Below, piece by piece: positions 8,162 through 15,919 of a stretch of 42,371 bases of DNA (the first letter of the stretch is position 1; every line of letters begins with the position of its first letter). The stretch lies in assembly GCA_016779385.1 (NCBI GenBank), contig JADHNT010000011.1:1-42371 (forward strand), given 5' to 3'. The notes beneath the pieces were generated by a model. That model saw only the letters and a program-made list of their open reading frames with translations, was not told where the DNA came from and did no database searches. The stretch is from Pseudomonadales bacterium (GTDB lineage: Bacteria; Pseudomonadota; Gammaproteobacteria; Pseudomonadales; Azotimanducaceae). Position numbers and translations under genes: made by a program.

Positions 8162-8968
8162 ATGACGCCGGTGCACTTTGGCATTTTAGCAGCGGAGCGG
8201 TCGGGCCCGAGCCCCTTTCGGGAGGCGGAAGGCGTTTCCCTGAAAACCCTGGTCGATATCGCTGGCGAGCCCATGCTAGCCCGAGTCATCGCTACCGTTT
8301 CTGCCGTAGCCCCCGGTGCCCCGGTACTTTGCGGCCCAGCACGGGAGCAGCGCGCGGACGCCCCTTGGCTGGAGGCAGCGTTAGCGGAGGGTGCGGTGCG
8401 CTGGCTGCCCCCGGAGCCTTCCCCGGCGCGGAGCGCCGAGGCACTCTGGTCCCATGCGGAGGCCGGGGGCTGCGCTTTGCTGCTGACCACCGGGGACCAT
8501 CCCCTCCTCACGCCGGAGACCCTTCGCACTTTTTGGGTGGCGGCGGAGCAGGGCGATCAAGACGTTGCCGTGGGCCTTGCGTCCTACGCCGCAGTGCAGG
8601 CAGCCTTCCCCCACTCTCGGCGGACGGCTCAGCGCTTTTCCGATGGGGCCTTCTGCGGAACGAACCTTTTTTACTTCCGAGGCGCGGGCGCGAGGGGCGT
8701 GCTTACCTTTTGGCGTGAAGTGGAAGCCCTGCGGAAGCGTCCGGATAAGATGCTGCGCACTCTGGGACTTGGGCTGGCGGCGCGTTATTTGGCTGGGCGC
8801 CTATCCCTGACCTCCGCCCTTGAAGCCCTGAGCGAGCGCACCGGTGCGCGGTGCCGGGCCATTTCCGTAGATGACCCGGACGCGGCGGTGGATGTGGATT
8901 CTCTGGAAGACTTAGCGACCGTGCGGGCGCGCTTTGCGGTGCGGGAGGTGGAGGCGGGGCGCCCCTAG
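8162..8968 (+). CDS. MobA-like nucleotidyltransferase (CpgD-like candidate)
   Basis: A 268-residue protein of the NTP-transferase fold. The N-terminal GILAAERSGPSPF corresponds to the LAAG-x-G-x-R loop, and TTGDHPLL near residue 110 supplies the metal-binding Asp; SVDDPDAAVDVDSLEDL near the C-terminus is typical of the MobA/IspD-like group. A good AAGGAAAGGAAG site precedes the ATG. In Caulobacter, CpgD of this fold transfers a cytidylyl group to 3-phosphoglycerate to make a head-group donor for ceramide phosphoglycerate lipids. Given the sphingolipid neighbours I infer a similar nucleotide-activated head-group donor. It is divergent from the fatty acyl-AMP ligase, and its stop overlaps that of the next gene. 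Confidence 0.8.
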   Translation: MTPVHFGILAAERSGPSPFREAEGVSLKTLVDIAGEPMLARVIATVSAVAPGAPVLCGPAREQRADAPWLEAALAEGAVRWLPPEPSPARSAEALWSHAEAGGCALLLTTGDHPLLTPETLRTFWVAAEQGDQDVAVGLASYAAVQAAFPHSRRTAQRFSDGAFCGTNLFYFRGAGARGVLTFWREVEALRKRPDKMLRTLGLGLAARYLAGRLSLTSALEALSERTGARCRAISVDDPDAAVDVDSLEDLATVRARFAVREVEAGRP

Positions 8969-9903
8969 GGGGTGCCCCCGGGGCGGTTCAGCCGGGTCTC
9001 CAAGCGCCAGTTCGGCGCGTCATCGAGGCGATACCCGACCCCTGCGAGGCGCACTTCGGATTCCCCGACCGTTACGGTTAAACGGTTGTATCCGGCCTTT
9101 CGGCATCCTCGCTCCCCGGTGGCGGAGGCCGAGGGGGCGCTGAGGACGGGAATGACGCCCAAGGGGCCCGCAATGCTTCGGCTTAAGCTTTCGTGGCAAT
9201 GCCCATGCAGAATCAGTTCCGCGCCTGTCTCCGCGAGCAGCGACGCTAGGGCCTTCGTATCCACAAGGCGCTTGCGCCACTTGTCCATACCGGGTCCGGG
9301 CGCATGGTGAATCATTATCACGCGGGCGTAGCCGGCCGCCCCGGCGGCCCGCAAGAGGTCTCTAAGGCGCTCAACCTGCTTCTTTCCAAGGCCGCCGGTG
9401 GCGAAAGCCGGAGGGGCCGCATGGCCACTGTTGACCGTGATGAGGGCCACGGCGCCGCGGAGCTGAAGGCGGGGCCAGGGGCCATTGTGGTCGGGCAGGT
9501 AGGGTGCCCACAGGCGCTGTAAGTGAGCCTCGGAGCGGCTAGGGATGTAGACGTCATGGTTACCGGGGATCACGCTAACCGTTTCCCCGTCCCCAAGGCT
9601 CTGGAGCCAGGCCAGGGCCTCGCTCAGCTCATGTTCATGGCCAATGTGGGTAAGGTCACCGGTGATACACCAATGCTCCGGCGCTTCGCTCTGGGCCGCG
9701 CGGACCACCGCATCGAGGGTGGCGCGCTGATGGACGAGCCGCCGCTTGCGCCGCCAGGACATCCAACCCAGCAGCCGCTGATCCCTTAAGGTGAGGGGTG
9801 CGATGCCGCTTAAGGTGCTGAGGTGCGGGTCCGAGAGGTGCGCGAGCTTTATACTGCTCTCCCGGGGCGCCGCCGGCAGCACGAGGGGCGTGGTGAAGGT
9901 CAT
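8965..9903 (-). CDS. Metallophosphoesterase
   Basis: Calcineurin-like phosphoesterase of 312 residues with the full metal-ligand set in order: HLSDPHL (D-x-H), ITGDLTHIGHE (GD), VIPGNHDVYIPS (GNHD), MIHHAPG and LHGHCHESL (GH-x-H). It is therefore predicted to be a dinuclear-metal hydrolase of phosphomono- or diesters, without a signal peptide. The ATG at 9903 is my choice; a longer frame reaching 10020 would overlap the divergent lipid kinase, and a GTG at 9882 is also possible. Only 18 bases separate its start from that of the kinase. Within the cluster it might dephosphorylate a lipid or head-group intermediate, but nothing in the sequence specifies the substrate. Confidence 0.86.
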   Translation of the reverse strand: MTFTTPLVLPAAPRESSIKLAHLSDPHLSTLSGIAPLTLRDQRLLGWMSWRRKRRLVHQRATLDAVVRAAQSEAPEHWCITGDLTHIGHEHELSEALAWLQSLGDGETVSVIPGNHDVYIPSRSEAHLQRLWAPYLPDHNGPWPRLQLRGAVALITVNSGHAAPPAFATGGLGKKQVERLRDLLRAAGAAGYARVIMIHHAPGPGMDKWRKRLVDTKALASLLAETGAELILHGHCHESLSRSIAGPLGVIPVLSAPSASATGERGCRKAGYNRLTVTVGESEVRLAGVGYRLDDAPNWRLETRLNRPGGTP

Positions 9904-9921
9904 GGGCGAGAGGCCAACCAA

Positions 9922-10884
9922 TTGAATCGCATTGCTATCCTCAGTAACGCCGGTAGCGGTCGTAACGCTCGAAAGGCCGCGCTTATCGAGAGCTTCGGTG
10001 GACTTACCGCAGTGTATCAAGAGGTTACCCGATCGGCGGTGGATCTGCCGAGGGCCTTAGAGGCGCTCCTTGCCCGAAACCCCTCCGTCCTCGCGATTAA
10101 CGGGGGGGACGGTACCGTGCACGCCGTGCTCACGGCGCTCGGGGATCGCCCCGCGCCGCCCCTCGCCGTCTTGCCCGCGGGCAGTACCAACATGACCGCC
10201 CATGACCTTCGCTGTGGGGGACGCCTTAGCCGTCGTCGGCGAGCGCTCCTCGCCCTTCGCGATCTGCCCGCGGAAACCTGGCCTACCCTGTCCCGCTCGC
10301 CCCTCGCCCTGCGCTGTCCCGACGGCCGGGAGCTTCGGGGCTTTTTCTTTGGCATGGGCATGATTGTGCGGGGCATTGAATACTGGCATGCCAGCCTGCG
10401 GCACGGCGGCGGCGCTGGAGAGTGGGCAGCGGGGGCCGCGCTGCTGAGGGTGGCCCTGGGCATGCTCCGCCGGGAAGCCCCCTTTGATACGCCGGTGCAG
10501 CTGCCGGCGGTGCTCGACGGCGATCCCCTGCCCCCTGCACCCAAGAGCCTTTTTTTAGCCAGCACCATGCAGCGCCTTTTCCTGGGCATGACCCCTTTCT
10601 GGGGTCGGGAGGCGGGCCCCCTGGCCTGCACCTGGCTGAGCGACCGCCCCCAGGGCCTAGGCTGGCGGATGCCGGCCCTGCTCTCGGGGCGGGCTCGATT
10701 CCTGCCGGCGACGGCGGGCTTCTTCAGCCGGCGCGGGGAAACCTTGTCCCTGACGGTGGAGGAACCGTGGGTAATCGATGGCGAGGCCTACACCGATGAG
10801 GGAACGCTTACCTTGGGGGCTGCGCCGCCTCGGACCTTCGTGGCCCTCGCGGGGCCGGGCCCCGGGGCCAAGGGGGCTAAATGA
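9922..10884 (+). CDS. Lipid kinase of the diacylglycerol/ceramide kinase family (CpgB-like candidate)
   Basis: A 320-residue kinase of the DAGK catalytic family. Visible motifs are SNAGSGRN near the start, INGGDGTVHAVL at residues ~59-70 (ATP-binding GGDGT) and LPAGSTNMTAHDL at ~92-104; the C-terminal half ends with the IDGEAYTDEG segment of the family. I chose TTG 9922 because the conserved domain begins right after it and GAGAGG sits 8 bases upstream; the frame is open further up but overlaps the divergent gene. The Caulobacter ceramide kinase CpgB belongs to this family, and the neighbourhood suggests ceramide, rather than diacylglycerol, as substrate. It heads a tightly coupled five-gene plus-strand unit. 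Confidence 0.85.
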   Translation: MNRIAILSNAGSGRNARKAALIESFGGLTAVYQEVTRSAVDLPRALEALLARNPSVLAINGGDGTVHAVLTALGDRPAPPLAVLPAGSTNMTAHDLRCGGRLSRRRRALLALRDLPAETWPTLSRSPLALRCPDGRELRGFFFGMGMIVRGIEYWHASLRHGGGAGEWAAGAALLRVALGMLRREAPFDTPVQLPAVLDGDPLPPAPKSLFLASTMQRLFLGMTPFWGREAGPLACTWLSDRPQGLGWRMPALLSGRARFLPATAGFFSRRGETLSLTVEEPWVIDGEAYTDEGTLTLGAAPPRTFVALAGPGPGAKGAK

Positions 10885-11786
10885 CCTTTGCGGCCTTAGA
10901 AAGGCAGGCGCGCGCTGCGCTACGCCGGGAGCTCGATCGCCCGCCCCAGCCGGCCCTCGAGCCTCTCCTAAGCACGATCGTGGATCGCTATGGGGAAGGG
11001 CTTGTGGCCATTCTTTATTACGGGTCCTGCCGGCGCGAAGACACCCTCGAGGGGCTCGTGGATTTTCACGTCATTGTGAAAGATTTTTCGGCGCTGCCCT
11101 GGGGCTTGGGCGTGGCGGCGCGCCTCTTGCCGCCGAACGTTTACTACCTTGAGGTGCCTACGGAGACGGGGGCCTTGCGTTGCAAATACGCGCTCCTGAC
11201 TCAGCAGCAATTCCTCCGCGGCTGTAGCCGTCTTTCGGCCTTCCCTTACTTCTGGGCGCGCTATGCCCAGCCCATGAGTCTCCTTGCCTGCGAGCACCGG
11301 GAAACTCGAGCACTCCTCGCCTCGGCCATGCTCGGGGCTGTGGAAACGCTCCTTGTACGGACCTTGCCCGGGCTCCCCGGGAGCGTTAACGGGAAGGCCC
11401 TTTGGCAAGCGGCCCTGGGGCATACCTATGGTACGGAGCTCCGCCCCGAGGGGGCCGGACGTGGGGACATCATCATTGAGCGGGACCTGGCCTTTTTCGA
11501 GGCGCTGGCCGCTCCCGTGCTTGCCCGGAAGGGCGTTTGGCGGGCCCGCAGTGGCCCGCGTTGGGCACGGTTGACCTGGGCGCTACGGCGGGTGCTGGGG
11601 AAACCCCTGGCGCTCGCGCGGCTATTTAAGGCGCTCCTCACTTTTGAGGGTGCGCTGGATTATGGCGCTTGGAAACTGGAGCGGCACAGCGGCGAACGAT
11701 TGACGATCACGCCGCGCCTGCGCCGCTTTCCCTTGCTCTTTGTCTGGCCCGAGCTGTGGCGTTTGTGGCGGGCGGGGCGCCTCTAA
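10881..11786 (+). CDS. Tam41-like CDP-lipid synthase (nucleotidyltransferase)
   Basis: A 301-residue protein whose N-terminal 140 residues resemble mitochondrial phosphatidate cytidylyltransferase Tam41. YYGSCRRE (Gly48-Ser49) is the nucleotidyltransferase GS motif and LVDFHVIVKDF (Asp61, with His63 where the second acid might be expected) the metal site. Then come NVYYLEVPTETGALRCKYALLT, recalling the YY...G-x-x-KYG block of Tam41, and FWARYAQPMSLL, matching its GR-x-x-KP-like block. Known Tam41 converts phosphatidic acid and CTP to CDP-diacylglycerol. Directly after a ceramide-kinase-type gene (ATGA overlap) it may instead make a CDP-ceramide. The family call rests on motif reading, not on an alignment. 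Confidence 0.68.
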   Translation: MTFAALERQARAALRRELDRPPQPALEPLLSTIVDRYGEGLVAILYYGSCRREDTLEGLVDFHVIVKDFSALPWGLGVAARLLPPNVYYLEVPTETGALRCKYALLTQQQFLRGCSRLSAFPYFWARYAQPMSLLACEHRETRALLASAMLGAVETLLVRTLPGLPGSVNGKALWQAALGHTYGTELRPEGAGRGDIIIERDLAFFEALAAPVLARKGVWRARSGPRWARLTWALRRVLGKPLALARLFKALLTFEGALDYGAWKLERHSGERLTITPRLRRFPLLFVWPELWRLWRAGRL

Positions 11787-12892
11787 TGGGAGCGCGTCTG
11801 TGGGTGTTAGAGGGGGGGAAGCCCGGGGATACGACCCAGCTGCTGAACCTAGCAGAGCGTCTCTCCGTCTCCTTCGAGCGCCGGCGCCTGGTGCCGAAGG
11901 CGCGCTGGGTTTTGGGCAAGCCTCCGCTCCTTCCAAGCCTCTACCCCTTTGATCTGTCCGCTTCCGATCCCCTCGAGCCCCCGTGGCCGGAGGTGATCCT
12001 GGTCGCCGGGCGCCGGCCGACCATGGCCGCGCTTTGGGTGCAGCGGCAAAGCCAGGGCCGAACCCGGCTGGTAATCCTCGGGCGGCCGAAGGGTTATCGA
12101 AAGCGTTTCTCCCTCATTCTCGCGCCGCCTCAGGCGCTGATCCCCGAGGCGCCGGACGTGCTGGCCCTGGAGGCACCGCTCTTCATCCCTAAGGCGCCGG
12201 TGCTGGTGCCGGAGGCCCAGGCGCTGGAGGACGAGCTGCGTGCGCTGCCTCGGCCGCTGACTGCGATTATGCTCGGGGGCGCCACGCGTCCCTACCGGTT
12301 TGATGTGGCTGTGCTCACGGCTCTGCTGGAAACGCTGACCCGCCAGCCCGAGCTGTCTCGAGGCACGCTTTACTTTTGTGGCTCCCGGCGTACGGCGCCG
12401 GCGGTGCTTGACGCCCTGGCCCAGCGCCTACCGCCCGGGGCCCGGCTTTACCGCTGGCAAGAGCAGGATCCTGCGAATCCCTATGGGGCCCTACGCCGCC
12501 AAGCCGATCAGCTCATTGCCACCAGCGATTCCCTGTCCATGCTTATGGAGTTGAGCGGCGACGGGGCGCCCTTGGGCATCTATCCCCTTCCAAAAACGGT
12601 AGACTGGCGCGAGCGCTTAGAACGTCTGGTGGGCGCCTTTCCGCGCCTGGCGGCCCTGCGCGCCTCGGTCGTGGCTCGGGGCTGGTTGCCGGCGCCGCGG
12701 AACCTTGATGCCGTCGCGAAGGCGCTGGTGGCCTCGGGCGCTGCCTACCGCTTGGGTGAAGGGCAGGCCCCTTCAGTTCAGGTGGCGGGAATTAGTGGCG
12801 AGCGGGCGCTAGGGAAGGCCTGCGCTGCGGTTGAAGCACTGCTCGCGGCGAGCGCGCCCAAGGCGCATCACACTGTTTTGGGGGATCCATGA
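11786..12892 (+). CDS. ELM1-family (COG3660) glycosyltransferase-like protein, copy 1
   Basis: A 368-residue protein of the family named after plant mitochondrial fission factor ELM1, with a GT-B-like fold. Visible are the N-terminal LEGGKPGDTTQ loop, ILVAGRRPTMAA, the IMLGGATRPYRFD block and, near residue 250, ATSDSLSMLMEL. The other two copies have TGDS at that last site, so this one carries a Ser in place of the Gly and lacks the usual EA after it. The start overlaps the previous stop as TAATG, whereas a longer frame would run into the previous gene. It sits between the Tam41-like and sulfotransferase genes. Bacterial members are uncharacterised or suspected sugar transferases; action on the lipid head group is inference. 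Confidence 0.82.
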   Translation: MGARLWVLEGGKPGDTTQLLNLAERLSVSFERRRLVPKARWVLGKPPLLPSLYPFDLSASDPLEPPWPEVILVAGRRPTMAALWVQRQSQGRTRLVILGRPKGYRKRFSLILAPPQALIPEAPDVLALEAPLFIPKAPVLVPEAQALEDELRALPRPLTAIMLGGATRPYRFDVAVLTALLETLTRQPELSRGTLYFCGSRRTAPAVLDALAQRLPPGARLYRWQEQDPANPYGALRRQADQLIATSDSLSMLMELSGDGAPLGIYPLPKTVDWRERLERLVGAFPRLAALRASVVARGWLPAPRNLDAVAKALVASGAAYRLGEGQAPSVQVAGISGERALGKACAAVEALLAASAPKAHHTVLGDP

Positions 12893-13812
12893 CTGATGCT
12901 TTGCTAACCCTACGCCGCAGCCTCGAACGCGGTGGTGCCCTGCTGATGAGCGATCAGCACCGGGTGCGCCTGGAGCGCTGGGTTCGGGGAGGCTTGGAGG
13001 CGCGGCGTCTCCGCCAGGCCGATGCCGCCGTGGTGTCCTTTGGGAAAGCCGGGCGCACCTGGCTGCGGGTTATGCTGTCCCACTTTTATCGGGCGCGCTA
13101 CGGCATCGGCGAGCCGATCCTTTTTGAATTCGACAATTTGCACCGCTTGAACCGGGCCATTCCTAAGCTCTTCTTCACCCACGATAACTACCTCGGGGAC
13201 TGGACCGGTCAGGGGCGCAGTAAGGCCGACTATTCCGAACGCCCCGTGCTCTTTCTGGCGCGCCACCCGGCGGACACAGCGGTCTCCCAGTACCATCAGT
13301 GGGCTCACCGCATGCGGCCCCATAAGAAGCTACTGAATCAGTATCCCCCGGATGGTGAGGCGCTCTCCCTCTTTGAATTTGTGATGGGAGAGGGCGGGGG
13401 GATTCCGCGCATTGTGGGGTTTATGAACGATTGGGCCGAGGCGTTCCCGAAGACGCTCCGTCACCAGGTGGTGCGCTACGAAGATTTGCGCGCCGAAACC
13501 ACGGAAACGCTGGCCTCCGTGCTGGCCTTTCTGGGGGCGCCGAAGGATCCGGAGGCCGTGCAGGCGGCGGTGGATTTTGCCTCCTTTGAGCGCATGAAGG
13601 CTCGGGAGGCCACGGGGGCGCGCATGGCCGGAGCGGGGGACCGGCTTACCGCCGCCGACCCGAACAACCCCGACTCCTTCAAGACCCGTCGGGCAAAGGT
13701 GGCGGGCTATCGCGACGATTTCACCGTAGAGCAACTGGCGGAGATCGACCATTACATTGACACCCATCTCCATCCCCGCTTCGCCTACGGGCGCGGGCAA
13801 GAGAACGGCTGA
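12889..13812 (+). CDS. Sulfotransferase domain protein
   Basis: PAPS-dependent sulfotransferase of 307 residues. The 5'-phosphosulfate loop SFGKAGRTWL is at residues 50-59, and the 3'-phosphate block LARHPADTAVSQYHQW begins near residue 123, with the conserved Arg and Ser. The later VVRYEDLRAE and the C-terminal YRDDFTVEQLAEID are also typical of the family. The ATG overlaps the preceding stop (ATGA), so it is made together with the ELM1 and Tam41-like proteins. This context suggests a sulfated lipid head group, though carbohydrate or other acceptors are possible. There is no signal peptide, so it acts in the cytoplasm where PAPS is available. Confidence 0.88.
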   Translation: MTDALLTLRRSLERGGALLMSDQHRVRLERWVRGGLEARRLRQADAAVVSFGKAGRTWLRVMLSHFYRARYGIGEPILFEFDNLHRLNRAIPKLFFTHDNYLGDWTGQGRSKADYSERPVLFLARHPADTAVSQYHQWAHRMRPHKKLLNQYPPDGEALSLFEFVMGEGGGIPRIVGFMNDWAEAFPKTLRHQVVRYEDLRAETTETLASVLAFLGAPKDPEAVQAAVDFASFERMKAREATGARMAGAGDRLTAADPNNPDSFKTRRAKVAGYRDDFTVEQLAEIDHYIDTHLHPRFAYGRGQENG

Positions 13813-13825
13813 AGGGGCCCTGGCT

Positions 13826-14764
13826 ATGGCTAAACCGTGCGTCTTTATCCACACCAACCATAAGCAGATCTTGGGGGCGAAGGTGGCGCGCTGGGCGCTC
13901 AAGCGTCAAGCCGCGGACCCCGAAGCCTTCGACGTGGCGTTCATCGATACTCGGGATTACCCCGTCTTCGCTGAGCACGAGGGCCAGGCATACCTCCGCG
14001 ACGGCGTGGAGCGGGTGTGGCTGAACGAGGATTTACAGTCCTTTACGCCGCTGCGCTTTATGCCCCCGAAGCTCATGGGCTACGAGGGGCGAGCCGTCGT
14101 GATGGACCCGGACATTTTTGCCCTCGGGGATATTACGGCCCTGCTCGAGCGGGATATGAGCGGAAAGGCGATTCTGTGCCGGAAGCGCTCGGGCCCTAAG
14201 GGCGCCATTGATAAATGCTGGGCCTCCAGCGTCATGCTGCTGGACTGTGCCAAGCTCACCCACTGGGATGGGGAGCAGGGCTTTCGGGAACTCTTCGCGC
14301 GCACCCGGGATTACTCCCAGTGGGTCTGCCTGAAGCTCGAAGACCCCAACGCCATCGGGGTGCTCGAGCCGGAATGGAACGACTTCGACCGGCTCACCCC
14401 TACCACCCAGCTGCTCCATACCACGCGGCGCATGACACAGCCCTGGAAAACCGGGCTTCCCGTGGACTGGCGCCCGGCGGAACGCTTCCGGGCCTTTCCG
14501 CCCCTGGGGTGGCTCATGCGGGCCCGGCGGAGGCTCTTTGGCGAATACGCTTTCCTGGGGAATTACCGGCGTCACCCGGACGTTAACCAGGAGCTGTTGT
14601 TCTTTGGCTTGCTCAAGGAATGCCTGGCCCAGGGCGCTATCACGGAAGAGGAGCTGCGCCAGGAAATGGCTGCGAACCATCTTCGCCACGACGCCTTCGA
14701 GGTGCTCGAGTGCACCCCGGACCTCGCCCCGCCCCCGGCGCCGCCCCTTGCGCTGAGCGCCTAG
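13826..14764 (+). CDS. GT8-like glycosyltransferase
   Basis: A 312-residue probable glycosyltransferase with a GT-A fold. The key stretch YEGRAVVMDPDIFALGDI carries a D-x-D metal site at Asp94/Asp96, as in family GT8, followed by CWASSVMLLDCAKL, where GT8 enzymes place the acceptor/sugar site, and HTTRRMTQPWKTG, resembling the late H-x-x-G-x-x-KPW motif. The ATG at 13826 has AAGGGG 8 bases upstream and lies 13 bases after the sulfotransferase stop. It is the last gene of the plus-strand unit that begins with the lipid kinase. I infer that it adds a sugar to the lipid head group. Its stop overlaps the convergent ELM1 gene. Confidence 0.7.
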   Translation: MAKPCVFIHTNHKQILGAKVARWALKRQAADPEAFDVAFIDTRDYPVFAEHEGQAYLRDGVERVWLNEDLQSFTPLRFMPPKLMGYEGRAVVMDPDIFALGDITALLERDMSGKAILCRKRSGPKGAIDKCWASSVMLLDCAKLTHWDGEQGFRELFARTRDYSQWVCLKLEDPNAIGVLEPEWNDFDRLTPTTQLLHTTRRMTQPWKTGLPVDWRPAERFRAFPPLGWLMRARRRLFGEYAFLGNYRRHPDVNQELLFFGLLKECLAQGAITEEELRQEMAANHLRHDAFEVLECTPDLAPPPAPPLALSA

Positions 14765-15831
14765 GGCCGCTCGTCCCCCATCAAGCGCGCAAGCGCGCCC
14801 AGGGCGGCCTCGAGGCTGGCCTCGGGGAGGGCGGCGGCCGCGAGGGAGGGCGTCGGAAGGGGGCCATCCTCCAGGGTAGCCAGGGTCCAGAGGCTTCCCG
14901 TGGCCTCCCAACGATTCAGCAGATTCCGGGTGTTCCGGCGAAAGCGTTGGGGCGCAAGGTGCTGGGCGAGGCGGTGGGTCACGCTCTCCCAGCGAAGGGA
15001 CCAGGGTTCCGGAAGCGCCGTGTAGGCGGTGATGCAGCCGGCGCTCATGGCCTCTAGGATCATCGACATGCTGTCCCCTGTGACCACCGCGAGCTTCCCC
15101 TCCCCTAGCCAGCGCTCCAGGGGGCTCGGCGCGCCCTGCGCCTGGTGCCACCAAAAGCCCTCTGCGTCCATGCCTTCCCTGTTGTTGGAGCCCCCGCGTA
15201 GGACTTCAGCCACCGCGGCTTCCACAGCCTTCGGGGTTCGGGGACTGGTGCTGATGCGCGGGCGAAGCCCCTCCCGAGCGCACAGGGCGAGAAAGCGTTG
15301 CACCAGGGCCACGGCGAAGGTGGGGGGGAGGGCCTGGGCGCCGGAGGGTCCGCCTAAGAGCAGCAGTCCGTGGTGCCGGGGGGTGAGGGGCGCAGTTGAA
15401 CCCGCGGGCCCGCCCAGGGGCGTGGGTAGGCAGACTACGGGGCCCAGCGTGGGATCCAGGGCGTACTGGGCCGTGGTGAGCGTAAGGTCGAGGTGCCTTG
15501 GGTGGGTCCAGGGCCGCCCCAGGTGCACAATTTTGCTGCGTCCGCCGCTTGCTTGCTGAATCCACCGGGCCACCGGTTCGTTGCGTCGCCCAGCGGTCAG
15601 CACGAGGTCCGGCCATGGGGGCGTGAGCGCCGCCCGAAAGGGGGCCTGCACAGCGGCCAGGCTCGCTTGCTGAGTCAATTGGAGCCAAAGATCCCAGCCG
15701 TTAAAAGCGAGCGACCTGGTCGTGCCTTCCCAGCCAAAGCGAGCCGTGGCGGCAGCCCCCAGCGTTTCGAGCTGACGGTTGTCTCCCGCCTTTTGCCCAG
15801 CGAGGGTCCAGTAGCGAAGGGGCCTTGGCAA
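14761..15831 (-). CDS. ELM1-family (COG3660) glycosyltransferase-like protein, copy 2
   Basis: A 356-residue ELM1 homolog with the same order of blocks as the other two: TLAGQKAGDNRQ at the N-terminus, LVLTAGRRNEPVARW, the LLLGGPSGAQALPP loop, ISTSPRTPKAVE and VVTGDSMSMILEA near residue 250. This copy keeps the TGDS...EA motif. The TTG start has GGGGGAG about 8 bases upstream. It is transcribed alone, divergent from lptF with an 88-base gap that must hold both promoters, and convergent with the GT8-like gene. As in the other copies no membrane segment is seen. A nucleotide-sugar-dependent transferase role is inferred from the fold and the cluster. Confidence 0.84.
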   Translation of the reverse strand: MPRPLRYWTLAGQKAGDNRQLETLGAAATARFGWEGTTRSLAFNGWDLWLQLTQQASLAAVQAPFRAALTPPWPDLVLTAGRRNEPVARWIQQASGGRSKIVHLGRPWTHPRHLDLTLTTAQYALDPTLGPVVCLPTPLGGPAGSTAPLTPRHHGLLLLGGPSGAQALPPTFAVALVQRFLALCAREGLRPRISTSPRTPKAVEAAVAEVLRGGSNNREGMDAEGFWWHQAQGAPSPLERWLGEGKLAVVTGDSMSMILEAMSAGCITAYTALPEPWSLRWESVTHRLAQHLAPQRFRRNTRNLLNRWEATGSLWTLATLEDGPLPTPSLAAAALPEASLEAALGALARLMGDERP

Positions 15832-15919
15832 GCGTGCACTCCCCCGGTAAGTCCCAAAGGTCGTTACACTACACCACTTAGGCGCGCGGGCGCCGGAAGG
15901 CAGGGCGGGAAATGGCGTC

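Noticed and set aside
9823..9921. Upstream extension of the lipid kinase
   Set aside because: It overlaps the divergent metallophosphoesterase, has no family similarity, and a good ribosome site precedes TTG 9922.
14033..15154. Long minus-strand frame across the GT8-like and ELM1 genes
   Set aside because: It is low-complexity Pro/Gly/Arg-rich shadow coding opposite two genes with clear family motifs.
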